Shown piece after piece: positions 35,946 through 43,894 of a stretch of DNA of 64,000 nucleotides (position 1 is its first letter; each line of letters begins with the position of its first letter). Location of the stretch: positions 126,501-190,500 of the forward strand of contig CP119314.1 of NCBI GenBank assembly GCA_029202385.1, read 5' to 3'. The notes under the pieces are model-generated. The model searched no databases. It had not been told where the DNA came from and saw only the letters and a program-made list of their open reading frames with translations. Origin of the DNA: Candidatus Sphingomonas phytovorans. Its GTDB lineage: Bacteria; Pseudomonadota; Alphaproteobacteria; Sphingomonadales; Sphingomonadaceae. Position numbers and translations under genes: made by a program.

Positions 35946-37385
35946 CTAACCCTCGCGCCTGAGCAGCCGTCCCGCGCACGCGCCGGTTGCCCCGTCCGCC
36001 TCGCGATAGGCGAGCCGCCCGTTGACCCATGTGGCGACGACGCCCTCCGACAAACGGGTCGGCGCCGCAAAGTCCGCCCGATCGACGATGCGCCCGGCGT
36101 CGAACAGCGTGAGATCGGCATAGGCTCCCTCCGTCAGCGTACCGCGATTAGCGATTCCGAAGGTGCGGGCGGTCAGCCCGGTCATCTTGTGGACGGCGGT
36201 CTCGATTGGAAACAGCCCGATATCGCGGGCATAGTGGCCGAGCACGCGCGGGAAGGTGCCCCATAAGCGCGGGTGCGGCCGTTCATCGTGCGGCAGGCCA
36301 TCGCTGCCGATCATCGTCAGCCGGTGCGCCATGATGCGTCGCACCTCGCTTTCGTCCATCGAGAAATAAACCGCACCCGCCGGCACCAGTCGCGCCGCCG
36401 CCTCCTTGAGCGGAACCCGCCATTCGGTGGCGATCGCGGCGAGCGACTGCCCGGCGCGGTCCGGATGCGGCACAGACCAGCTCACCACCGTCTCGATATC
36501 GGGGCGGACCCATTCGGGCCGCAGCACGGTGCTGGATGCGGAATAGGGGTAGACGTCCAGGGCGATCGGATGATGCTCGGTGCAGGCGTCGATCATCGCA
36601 AGCGTCGCATGCGACTTGCCGAAATTCTCCGGAGCGGTGCATTTGTGGTGACTGATGACGATGGGCAGGCCGCCTCCCACGCCAATGTCGATCGCTTCGG
36701 CGACCGCTGCCTCCACCGCATCGCCCTCGTCGCGCAAATGAGTGACGTAGAGACCGCCGCGCGCCGCCGCGCATCTGGCCAGCGCAAGCAGTTCGGCCAT
36801 TTCAGCGCCGCCGCCGGGAGCATACCACAGGCCTGTCGACAGACCCGCGCCGCCTTGGTCCAGCGCCTCGGCAAGCCGGGCCTCCATCCGGACGATCTCG
36901 CCGGCGGTCGCTGCGCGCCCGGTATCGCCGCCCATCGCCTCGATCCGCAAAGGCATGTGCCCAATCAGCGCCAGCGCATTCACCGCCGGCGGGGCTGCCG
37001 CGAGCTGCGCTGCGTAAGCGGCGAAGCTCGGGAAACGCCACCATCTCTCGTCGCCCAGCAGATCGAGCGGGGCAGGGGGGCGGTGATCGAAGGCGACCGG
37101 CGACAGGCTGATCCCGCAATTGCCGATCACCACCGTCGTGACGCCCTGGGATAGCTTGCACAGCATCGTTTCAGCGCCGCCGAGGATCAGGCGATCGTCA
37201 TGGGTGTGGGCATCGATGAAGCCCGGCGTGAGGGTCAGCCCTGCCGCGTCGATCTCTTGCCGCGCCGAGCCGATGCGTCCGCCGACCGATACGATCCTGT
37301 CCGCTTCGATCGCGACATCGGCGACGATGCCCGGCGCGCCGGTGCCGTCGATCACCAGGGCATCGCGGATAGCGAGGTCGATCAT
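35946..37385 (-). CDS. D-aminoacylase / N-acyl-D-amino-acid deacylase
   Basis: Amidohydrolase of 479 aa. The zinc site is DAHTH (His60, His62), with the Cys of GNCGIS (Cys90) that D-aminoacylases use as an extra metal ligand, SHHKC for the metal histidines, and GSDGLPHDERPHPRLWGTFPR carrying the catalytic Asp. It would hydrolyse N-acyl-D-amino acids to D-amino acids and a carboxylate in the cytoplasm. Its start overlaps the stop of the upstream paiB-like gene by 4 bp (ATGA). With dgcA divergent from this pair and dgcN nearby, the locus seems built for N-acylated or D-configured amino acids such as D-glutamate derivatives. Confidence 0.9.
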   Translation of the reverse strand: MIDLAIRDALVIDGTGAPGIVADVAIEADRIVSVGGRIGSARQEIDAAGLTLTPGFIDAHTHDDRLILGGAETMLCKLSQGVTTVVIGNCGISLSPVAFDHRPPAPLDLLGDERWWRFPSFAAYAAQLAAAPPAVNALALIGHMPLRIEAMGGDTGRAATAGEIVRMEARLAEALDQGGAGLSTGLWYAPGGGAEMAELLALARCAAARGGLYVTHLRDEGDAVEAAVAEAIDIGVGGGLPIVISHHKCTAPENFGKSHATLAMIDACTEHHPIALDVYPYSASSTVLRPEWVRPDIETVVSWSVPHPDRAGQSLAAIATEWRVPLKEAAARLVPAGAVYFSMDESEVRRIMAHRLTMIGSDGLPHDERPHPRLWGTFPRVLGHYARDIGLFPIETAVHKMTGLTARTFGIANRGTLTEGAYADLTLFDAGRIVDRADFAAPTRLSEGVVATWVNGRLAYREADGATGACAGRLLRREG

Positions 37386-37996
37386 CTGTCCTCTCCCAGC
37401 CGCTCGGCGTTTGCCGCTTTCATCCAGTGGATCAGGGCATCATCTTCCAGATGCTCGAGAGTCTCGCGCACCACTGGCGGGGACTCGTCCTGTGCCAGCT
37501 TGAATCGTGCATCGATCTTGGCGATCGTCGCGGTGAACCCGATGACCCGGTCGCGCAGTGCGGCATAACGGCGCGCGATCTCCGCCACACGCCACCGCCT
37601 CGGCCGCCCCTGCTCCATGCGATGGACCAGCAGGTTGATCGCGCGGTCGGTCATGTCCTCGCGGATCGCGATATCGGCGGTGAGCGTCGCGTTGATGTAA
37701 GCCCAGGTCGGCGCGGAATCGCGGTCCGCGTACCAGCTTGGCGAGATATAGGCGTTCGGCCCCTGGAACAGAATCGCGGCGCGGGGCCGATCGCGGAGGC
37801 GGGGCACCAGCGGGTTGCTACGCGCCATATGGCCGAGGAGGAGCATCGCGCCGTCTTCCTGCGGAAGGGGAAGCAACGGGAGCTGGCTGCTCACCACCTC
37901 GCCGGCCGGATCGATACTCACCAGCCACGCCAGCGGGTAGGCGTTCACCAGCGCGGCGATATCGTCCGCAGAGCGCGGTGCGAAGGGCGAATTCAC
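37382..37996 (-). CDS. FMN-binding split-barrel protein, PaiB-like
   Basis: Protein of about 204 aa from the GTG at 37996, which has a GGAG ribosome site 9 bp upstream; the longer ATG frame at 38221 overlaps the divergent dgcA. It matches PaiB/FMN-binding negative transcriptional regulators: LVNAYPLAWLVS, GHMARSNPLVPRL, AYISPSWYADRDSAPTWAYI (with W-Y), and HRMEQGRPRRWRV. PaiB of Bacillus was linked to repression of sporulation and protease genes, but the family is more likely FMN-dependent reductases or regulators of unclear action. It is the first gene of a two-gene unit with the D-aminoacylase. Confidence 0.85.
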   Translation of the reverse strand: MNSPFAPRSADDIAALVNAYPLAWLVSIDPAGEVVSSQLPLLPLPQEDGAMLLLGHMARSNPLVPRLRDRPRAAILFQGPNAYISPSWYADRDSAPTWAYINATLTADIAIREDMTDRAINLLVHRMEQGRPRRWRVAEIARRYAALRDRVIGFTATIAKIDARFKLAQDESPPVVRETLEHLEDDALIHWMKAANAERLGEDR

Positions 37997-38055
37997 TCGA
38001 TGTGTCTCCAAACGTACGGGTCGGTCTGCACGCAGCCACATCGCGTGGGGCGCTG

Positions 38056-38105
38056 CTTTGCAATCCGACTGGCGAATTCGCGAAACCGCGCGCCGGACTG
38101 CAAAG
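38056..38105. promoter_or_regulatory. Inverted repeat in the paiB-dgcA divergent gap
   Basis: CTTTGCAATCCG (38056-38067) and CGGACTGCAAAG (38094-38105) are inverted copies (11 of 12 positions) 26 bp apart, midway between the two divergent starts. A similar string, CTTTGCCATTCCG, lies in the gap between dgcN and the amidase near 31938. This suggests a common operator, perhaps for the AraC protein. Confidence 0.5.
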
Positions 38106-38150
38106 TCCCGCCGCACCGCGCGGCTATTCGGGTGCTCAGGAGGACACGGG

Positions 38151-39143
38151 ATGAAAGTGCATGCGCAAACCGAGCGATGGGAGATGGCGGAGCCGTTCCG
38201 CATCTCGGGCGAGACGTTCACTCATGCCGAGATCGCGGTGGTGACGATTGAGGATCGCGGCGTCATCGGCCGCGGTGAGGCCTGCGGCGTTTATTATCGA
38301 GGCGACACGTCGGCGCGCATCGTCGAGCAGGTGGCGATGCTTGCCCCCGCGTTGGCGGGCGGCGTGGATCGCGCCGAGCTTCAGCGCCTGTTGCCGGCTG
38401 GCGGTGCGCGTAACGCGCTCGACGCTGCGCTGTGGGAGGTTGAGGCAGGCCATGCCGGTAGGCCTGTGTGGCAGCTTGCGGGGCTGGCGATGGCGCGCCC
38501 GATTCCGACGGTGTTCACGATCGGCATCGGCACGCCGGCCGAGATGGCGCGCAAGGCGGCGGGCATGTCCCACGCTCGGTCGATCAAGCTGAAGCTCGAA
38601 GGCGGCGGCGAGGATGGTGATCGGGTGAGGGCCGTGCGCGCGGCGCGGCCCGATGCGGATATTTTTGTCGACGGCAATCGCGGTTTCGATCCGGACCGGC
38701 TCGACGCGATCATGCCGATCTTCCGGCAAGCCGGTATCGGGCTGATCGAACAGCCATTCGAGATCGGGCGCGATGCCGACCTTCGTCACGTCGATCGCAC
38801 GATATCGATCGCCGCAGACGAAAGCGTTCAGGATATCGGTGATCTGGAGGGGCTGATCGGCCTGGCCGACTTCATCAACATCAAACTCGATAAATGTGGC
38901 GGCCTGACTCATGCGCTGGAAATGGAGCGGGCAGCGCGCGCCATGGGATTTGGTGTGATGGTCGGCAACATGACCGGGACGAGCTGGTCTCAGGCGCCTG
39001 CGTTCGTTCTCGGCCAGCGTTGTGACCTGTGCGATCTCGATGGACCTACTTTTCTAGCCCGTGATCGTGAACCGGGAGTCCGTTACGATAACGGGCTGAT
39101 CTACTGCCCCGACGAAATATGGGGTGGCGGCAAGCGATCCTGA
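38151..39143 (+). CDS. dgcA: Enolase-superfamily N-acetyl-D-glutamate racemase / dipeptide epimerase-like (DgcA)
   Basis: Enolase-superfamily (muconate-lactonising subgroup) protein of 330 aa from the ATG at 38151 (SD CAGGAGG). The racemase machinery is visible: K146-L-K148 in SIKLKLEGG, metal ligands Asp174 (VDGNRG), Glu200 (IEQP) and Asp223 (ADES), and the opposite-face lysine Lys245 in NIKLDKCGG. It is therefore a 1,1-proton-transfer enzyme, either L-Ala-D/L-Glu epimerase or the N-acetyl-D-glutamate racemase DgcA. The dgcN gene in the same locus favours the second. The gene is complete, and an IS630 relic begins just after it. Confidence 0.85.
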   Translation: MKVHAQTERWEMAEPFRISGETFTHAEIAVVTIEDRGVIGRGEACGVYYRGDTSARIVEQVAMLAPALAGGVDRAELQRLLPAGGARNALDAALWEVEAGHAGRPVWQLAGLAMARPIPTVFTIGIGTPAEMARKAAGMSHARSIKLKLEGGGEDGDRVRAVRAARPDADIFVDGNRGFDPDRLDAIMPIFRQAGIGLIEQPFEIGRDADLRHVDRTISIAADESVQDIGDLEGLIGLADFINIKLDKCGGLTHALEMERAARAMGFGVMVGNMTGTSWSQAPAFVLGQRCDLCDLDGPTFLARDREPGVRYDNGLIYCPDEIWGGGKRS

Positions 39144-39149
39144 GCAGGC

Positions 39150-39405
39150 ACGAGAGATCGTGGTGCATGAAAATTTCGGGAAGCCGCACGCCTTCCTGCG
39201 AACACCTGGGCTGTTTGCTGAAAGCTGGCCCGTCAGCGTTCCGATACCTCGAAAACGCCGGCACGCACCTACTCTATCTGCCGCCTTACAGCCCCGACTT
39301 CAATCCGATCGAGGAGGTCTTCTCCAAGATCAAAGGCCTCATACGCCAAATGAACCCCCGGTCCTTCGACGCCATCTGCGACGCCCTCAAAACCATCCTC
39401 TTCGT
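39150..39405 (+). mobile_element. IS630-family transposase relic
   Basis: The frame from about 39239 gives LLYLPPYSPDFNPIEEVFSKIK followed by GLIRQMNPRSFDAI, the C-terminal DDE segment of IS630 transposases; upstream residues (ENFGKPHAF) look like the DN-x-SH block in another frame. Only about 80 codons remain, frameshifted, so it is inactive. From 39410 to the tRNA I see no gene, only AT-richer DNA unlike its flanks with a weak inverted repeat (39648-39674) that might end the tRNA transcript. Confidence 0.75.
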
Positions 39406-39683
39406 TCTGGTCCTTCTGATGCTCGCGAGGATGAACAGCAGGAGGGGAGGGCATGACGCACGGGTCCGGCTCTCGCGCGTGGAGATCGCCCGCCTCCGAG
39501 GCTTCATGTCACGGCGTTTTTATTTTCGCGGGAGGCTAAACAGGGGCAAAAGAGCCGAGGACGTGTCCCACGGGCACCCGAATCGGCCCACCCCGGCCCA
39601 CGCAAAATGTGGGAACATTTGTGGTGTCAGTCCAGGTGCTTTTGCATTTTATCACGCAAAATCAATGCGATAAAGCGCTTGAT

Positions 39684-39759
39684 TGGTGACCCCTACGGGA
39701 ATCGAACCCGTGTTTCAGCCGTGAAAGGGCCGCGTCCTAGACCGCTAGACGAAGGGGCC
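39684..39759 (-). tRNA. tRNA-Glu (UUC)
   Basis: 76-nt tRNA read on the minus strand. The 7-bp acceptor stem (GGCCCCT with AGGGGTC) ends in an encoded ACCA. The anticodon loop CTTTCAC carries TTC, closed by CGGCC / GGCTG, and the T arm contains GGTTCGATTCC. All arms fold by eye. The 3' end points to the left, towards the IS630 relic and the D-amino-acid locus. Confidence 0.97.
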
Positions 39760-39938
39760 ATGTCCGGACGAACCGGGCGTGGGCGTGCCGGTTAGGGAAA
39801 TGCCGGCCGCTGGTCAACCCATTGTGTGATCGAAATGACGATGACACGTCGTGCGCACCCCATCTGGGTCTGGATGGCGGGCATCGGTAGGGCAAGAATT
39901 GGCCTGATAATGCGGCATTAAAGCCCCAGACTGAACAC

Positions 39939-41702
39939 CTAGTCCGCCCATGCCGCATCATCGAGATGGAGCTCTGCCGCGGGTTTCGCACCCCAATCGT
40001 CGATTCGCGCACGCCCGGCGAGCCACAGGCGACGATGCGGCGGCGCGCCGAGCAGCGCCGCGCCCAGCGCGGTTTCGGCCTGCCGAAAGGCGACCGTCTT
40101 GAGCACACGCCCGTCATCGCCGCTGACGATCGCGCGGACATGGCCGTTGCCGACGATATCCGCCTTCACGATCCGAACTGGCCCCGCGACGACACGGGGC
40201 TGGGGCCAGCCCATGCCATAGGGGCCGCCTGCATCCATCGCCTGCACCAGCGCCGGGGTGATGCCACCCGCCGTCAGCAACGCGTCGAGCAGCAACGCGC
40301 GATCGCCGATCGATCGGGTGACGGCGGCGTCGAGGCGGTCCTCCAGGAAATCGGCGAAAAGATCGAGCTGGTCTTCCGCGATGGTCAGGCCAGCCGCCAT
40401 CGCGTGCCCGCCGCCCGCGAGGAGCAGGCCGCTATCCTTGGCGGCCAGAACCGCCGCGCCCAGATCCACGCCCGGGATCGACCGGCCCGATCCCTTGCCG
40501 ACCCCATGTTCATCAAGTGCGATCACCAGCGAGGGGCGCCCGAATTTCTCCTTGAGCCGCCCGGCGACGATGCCGATCACGCCAGGATGCCAGCCGCGCC
40601 CGGCAACGACCATCACCGCGCGGTTGCCCTTGGCGCCTGCAAGGGCCTCCGCGGCTTCCTGTACCAGGGCTTCAATCGCGCGGCGTTCCTCGTTCAGGCG
40701 ATCCAGTTCAGCCGCGATGCTGGCCGCCTCGGCCGGATCGCGCGTGGTGAGCAGGCGGACGCCGAGATCGGACTTGCCGACTCGCCCGCCCGCGTTGATT
40801 CGCGGTCCAAGCGCAAAGCCGAGATCGGTCGCGGTCGGCGCACGGGTCAATCGCGAGGCGGAGATCAGTGCGTTGAGGCCGATGTTGCGACGCTGGGCCA
40901 TCACCTTCAGGCCCTGCGCGACGAAGGCGCGGTTGAGCCCCTTGAGCTGCGCGACATCGGCAACCGTGCCGAGCGCGACGATATCGAGCAGGTCGAGCAG
41001 GCGCGGCTCGGTCCGGCCGTCGAAAAAACCACGCGCCCGCAACAGCCGGATCAGTGCCGCGCCCAGCAGGAAGGCGACGCCGACCGCGGCGAGATGGCCG
41101 AACTCAGCGCCTTCGGTCTCGTCGAGCCGGTTGGGGTTCACCAGCGCATGGGCATGGGGCAGGGCGGCGGCACATTTATGGTGGTCCACCACGACCACGT
41201 CCACGCCGGCGACGCGGGCCATCTCCAGCGCCTCGAAAGCCTGCGCGCCGCAATCGACGGTGACGATCAGGCTCGCACCCTCTTCCTTCAGCCGAACCAG
41301 CGCTTCGCCCGAGGGGCCATAGCCTTCCATGAGACGGTCGGGGATATAAGCCCGCGCTTCCAGTCCCAGATCGCGCAGCAACAGGATCATCAGCGCCGCT
41401 GAGGTCGCCCCGTCAACGTCATAGTCGCCGAAGATGGTGACCTTCTCGCCAGTCTGGACGGCGTCGGCCAGCCGCTCGGCGGCGCGGTCCATGTCGCGGA
41501 AGATCGAAGGATCCGGCATGAAGCCGCGGATGCTCGGCGCCTTGTGTGCGTCCAATGCCTCGCGCGGGCAGCCACGGGCAAGCAGGAGCTGAGTCACCAG
41601 ATCGTCGGGTGCAAAGCCGGGATCGCGCGCGTCCGCTTCAAGCATGCGCCAGCGCCAGGGCTGGCCAAGGATCGATCGGGTGATGTTCAGTACAGTGTTC
41701 AC
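39939..41702 (-). CDS. recJ: Single-stranded-DNA-specific exonuclease RecJ
   Basis: RecJ of about 587 aa. It degrades ssDNA 5'-3' in recombination and mismatch/base repair. DHH-superfamily motifs are clear: FGDYDVDGATSA (motif I), VDCGAQ, VVVDHHKC (DHH), GTVADVAQL, RINAGGR, and the DHHA1 segment with GRSIPGVDLGAAV and LLAGGGHAMAAGLT. I prefer the GTG at 41702 (VNTVLNITRSILGQPWRWR matches the usual RecJ beginning); the ATG at 41720 adds six residues. This is a typical chromosomal housekeeping gene and supports the view that the region right of tRNA-Glu is core. Confidence 0.95.
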   Translation of the reverse strand: MNTVLNITRSILGQPWRWRMLEADARDPGFAPDDLVTQLLLARGCPREALDAHKAPSIRGFMPDPSIFRDMDRAAERLADAVQTGEKVTIFGDYDVDGATSAALMILLLRDLGLEARAYIPDRLMEGYGPSGEALVRLKEEGASLIVTVDCGAQAFEALEMARVAGVDVVVVDHHKCAAALPHAHALVNPNRLDETEGAEFGHLAAVGVAFLLGAALIRLLRARGFFDGRTEPRLLDLLDIVALGTVADVAQLKGLNRAFVAQGLKVMAQRRNIGLNALISASRLTRAPTATDLGFALGPRINAGGRVGKSDLGVRLLTTRDPAEAASIAAELDRLNEERRAIEALVQEAAEALAGAKGNRAVMVVAGRGWHPGVIGIVAGRLKEKFGRPSLVIALDEHGVGKGSGRSIPGVDLGAAVLAAKDSGLLLAGGGHAMAAGLTIAEDQLDLFADFLEDRLDAAVTRSIGDRALLLDALLTAGGITPALVQAMDAGGPYGMGWPQPRVVAGPVRIVKADIVGNGHVRAIVSGDDGRVLKTVAFRQAETALGAALLGAPPHRRLWLAGRARIDDWGAKPAAELHLDDAAWAD

Positions 41703-41784
41703 CACCTCGCTCTGGCACATTTTGCCATGGCTGGAACAGGGGCCGAAGCCGATTACGATTCCGCCGCCACTGAAAACGGCTTTC

Positions 41785-43068
41785 TCAGGAAGCGGTGAAG
41801 AGCCGCTCTATCGCGATCGCTGCCGCCTCTGCACCGTCTTCCGGCCTGACGCGTGTTCCTATCCGCTCGGCTTCAGTCCGATACTCTGGCGTGTCGAGCA
41901 GGGAGGCTATCATTGGAGCTGCCCTGCGAGCGTTGAAGCGGCGTGCCTTGAGGACAAGCCCGAGGCCCATCTTGCGGATGCGGTGTGCGTTGTCCGCCTG
42001 GTCTCCCATATGCGGTACCACGAGTTGCGGCTTGCCTGCCCGCAGCGCCTGGCCGGTCGTGCCGATGCCCCCGTGGTGAATGATGACGGCCGCCCGCGGG
42101 AACAGTGTTGAATGTGGCGCATAGGGCCGGACCAGGATGTCGCCGCTGGAACGCAGGCTGGTCTTCTCGCCGGTCAGCAGCACCGCGCGCGCGCCGAGCA
42201 ATTTGGCGGCCGCTGCTGCCTCTTCGTAAAAGTCGCCCGGTGCGTAAACGGCGAACGAGCCAAGCGTGAACACCAGCGGTGGTGGCCCATCGGCCAGAAA
42301 TGCCTCGAGCTCGGGGTCCGGCGCTTCGGTATCGCCGCCCTGGCTGTCATAGACCGGAAAGCCGACGATCTCGGTATTGGCGGGCGCATCTTTCTGGGGC
42401 GGGCCGAATACGGGCGAATAGCAGCAAAGGGTCAGCGCGGTTTTTTTGCTGACGTCGAACATCGACGGGTCGCATGCCGGGCCCAGGCCGTGGTGCGCGC
42501 GGACTTCGTCGATCTTCCGACCATAACGGAACCGGAGGACCTTGCGCATGAAGCCATAGGCGAGCCGGTTCCACCTGACGCCGATCGGGCCGCCCGGTGC
42601 CTGGATCAGCATCCAGAAATCCGATGTCTTTGGCGGCGTGTGAACCGAGAGGATCGCCATCGGCTGAAGAATCACCGATACGAGCGGCACGCGCCGCTTC
42701 TCGGCGATGATCGGCGCGCCGAACACGAACAGTGAGCCGACCATCACGTCAACGCCGCCGACCACGTCATCCAGGGCGGCGGTGCTCGATTCGAGCCAGG
42801 GCAGCAGGACCTGCTCGAGCAGATAGGTCTGGTCGGCCATGACGCGCTTGACGGCGTCGTCCTCGCCAAGGCCCATTCGTTTGCGGATCTCATCGAAGCT
42901 CGGCAGCACCGCGACGGCATCCAGCCCGGCGGCGCGAGTCTTTGCGACATGGTCTTCCGGCACCGCCAGAACGGGGTGGTGTCCGCGCCGCTGGAGCGCG
43001 AGGCCGATGGCGATGAACGGATGAAGGTCGCCCAGTGTACCAACGGTCGTAAGCAGGATTTTGCGCAT
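41785..43068 (-). CDS. Glycosyltransferase, UGT/MGT type (GT1)
   Basis: GT-B glycosyltransferase of 427 aa. It opens with KILLTTVGTLGDLHPFIAIGLALQRRGHHP, and the donor-binding C-terminal half has FTLGSFAVY and IIHHGGIGTTGQALRAGKPQLVVPHMGDQADNAHRI. The HHGG and DQ residues contact the nucleotide sugar in this family. Members glycosylate small lipophilic acceptors (macrolides, flavonoids, sterols, carotenoids). In sphingomonads carotenoid or sphingolipid glycosylation would be plausible, but no such gene lies next to it. Acceptor unknown. Confidence 0.88.
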   Translation of the reverse strand: MRKILLTTVGTLGDLHPFIAIGLALQRRGHHPVLAVPEDHVAKTRAAGLDAVAVLPSFDEIRKRMGLGEDDAVKRVMADQTYLLEQVLLPWLESSTAALDDVVGGVDVMVGSLFVFGAPIIAEKRRVPLVSVILQPMAILSVHTPPKTSDFWMLIQAPGGPIGVRWNRLAYGFMRKVLRFRYGRKIDEVRAHHGLGPACDPSMFDVSKKTALTLCCYSPVFGPPQKDAPANTEIVGFPVYDSQGGDTEAPDPELEAFLADGPPPLVFTLGSFAVYAPGDFYEEAAAAAKLLGARAVLLTGEKTSLRSSGDILVRPYAPHSTLFPRAAVIIHHGGIGTTGQALRAGKPQLVVPHMGDQADNAHRIRKMGLGLVLKARRFNARRAAPMIASLLDTPEYRTEAERIGTRVRPEDGAEAAAIAIERLFTAS

Positions 43069-43099
43069 GGTAACTTGTCGACACTCGGCTCGCGCCGCC

Positions 43100-43798
43100 T
43101 TACTGCTTTAGCCAGCTCCGTTCGCGGAACCACTTGGTGACGATATATTTCGTGCCCTTCACTACCGGCATGCCTTCATGCAAGGTGAATTCGTTGGGGC
43201 TGCCATCCAGGTTCATGTTGTTCCAGGCAAGCAGCAGCCCGCGCTTCGGTGCGACCCGGATACCGGCCTGGGGAAACCAGGTCGCGCCGCCCTCCTCGAC
43301 ATTGTTGAGATAGATCATCGCTGTCCAGGTGCGCTGCCCGCCACTGGCCTTCATCGCTTCCCAATAATGCTGGCCCTCGTGGAAGAAATCATGATGTGCG
43401 CGGAACTGCTGGCCCGGGGCATAGCGCTGTCCCTGCATCGTTTCGCCATTGGCTGGATCGAGTCCGAGCAACGCCGCGATCGATTCGTCGATCGGACGGA
43501 CGGAGGGTGACCAACGGTCCATGTCGCAGCTCTCGCTGGTGCGGAAGCTCGTGTCGCCCGATTCGGACAGCAAGGTCGACGGGCGCCGATTCGAATCGAT
43601 CAGCCGCATGAGCGCCGTGCACTGGGCCGGTGTCAGGAAATCCTGATGGTAATAGACCTGGGCCTTTTCCACATTGGCGCGTTTCGCGGCGGGGTTCGTA
43701 TCGAGCCGGCGCGATACCGTTTCGCCGGCCAGCTTGCGGATCGGGGAGGGGCCGCCCGGTTTTTTCGGGAGGACTGGTTTCTTCGAAAACAGGGACAT
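43100..43798 (-). CDS. Prolyl 4-hydroxylase-like 2-oxoglutarate/Fe(II) oxygenase
   Basis: Protein of 232 aa from the ATG at 43798. The iron triad is His135-x-Asp137 (FRAHHDFF) and His207 (TLHEGM), and Lys217 (KGTKYIVTKW) is the 2-oxoglutarate anchor. AMIYLNNVEEGGATWFP is the typical P4Hc core. It would hydroxylate a prolyl or other residue in a protein or peptide. No signal peptide is obvious; the N-terminus is basic and Pro-rich. It lies between a glycosyltransferase and an RcnB-like secreted protein, all on the minus strand but with gaps of 31 and 96 bp, so a link is uncertain. Confidence 0.88.
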   Translation of the reverse strand: MSLFSKKPVLPKKPGGPSPIRKLAGETVSRRLDTNPAAKRANVEKAQVYYHQDFLTPAQCTALMRLIDSNRRPSTLLSESGDTSFRTSESCDMDRWSPSVRPIDESIAALLGLDPANGETMQGQRYAPGQQFRAHHDFFHEGQHYWEAMKASGGQRTWTAMIYLNNVEEGGATWFPQAGIRVAPKRGLLLAWNNMNLDGSPNEFTLHEGMPVVKGTKYIVTKWFRERSWLKQ

Positions 43799-43894
43799 CA
43801 CCTTTTCAGTCTGCCGTCGCGCCCGCAAAAGACAATCCGCAAAAGACAAGGGGCCCGGCGCCATGACAGCCGGGCCCCTCACTTCGCGGCCGTC

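Noticed and set aside
39966..41402. 478-aa plus-strand open frame opposite recJ
   Set aside because: Antisense to well-conserved RecJ motifs; no ribosome site and no domain.
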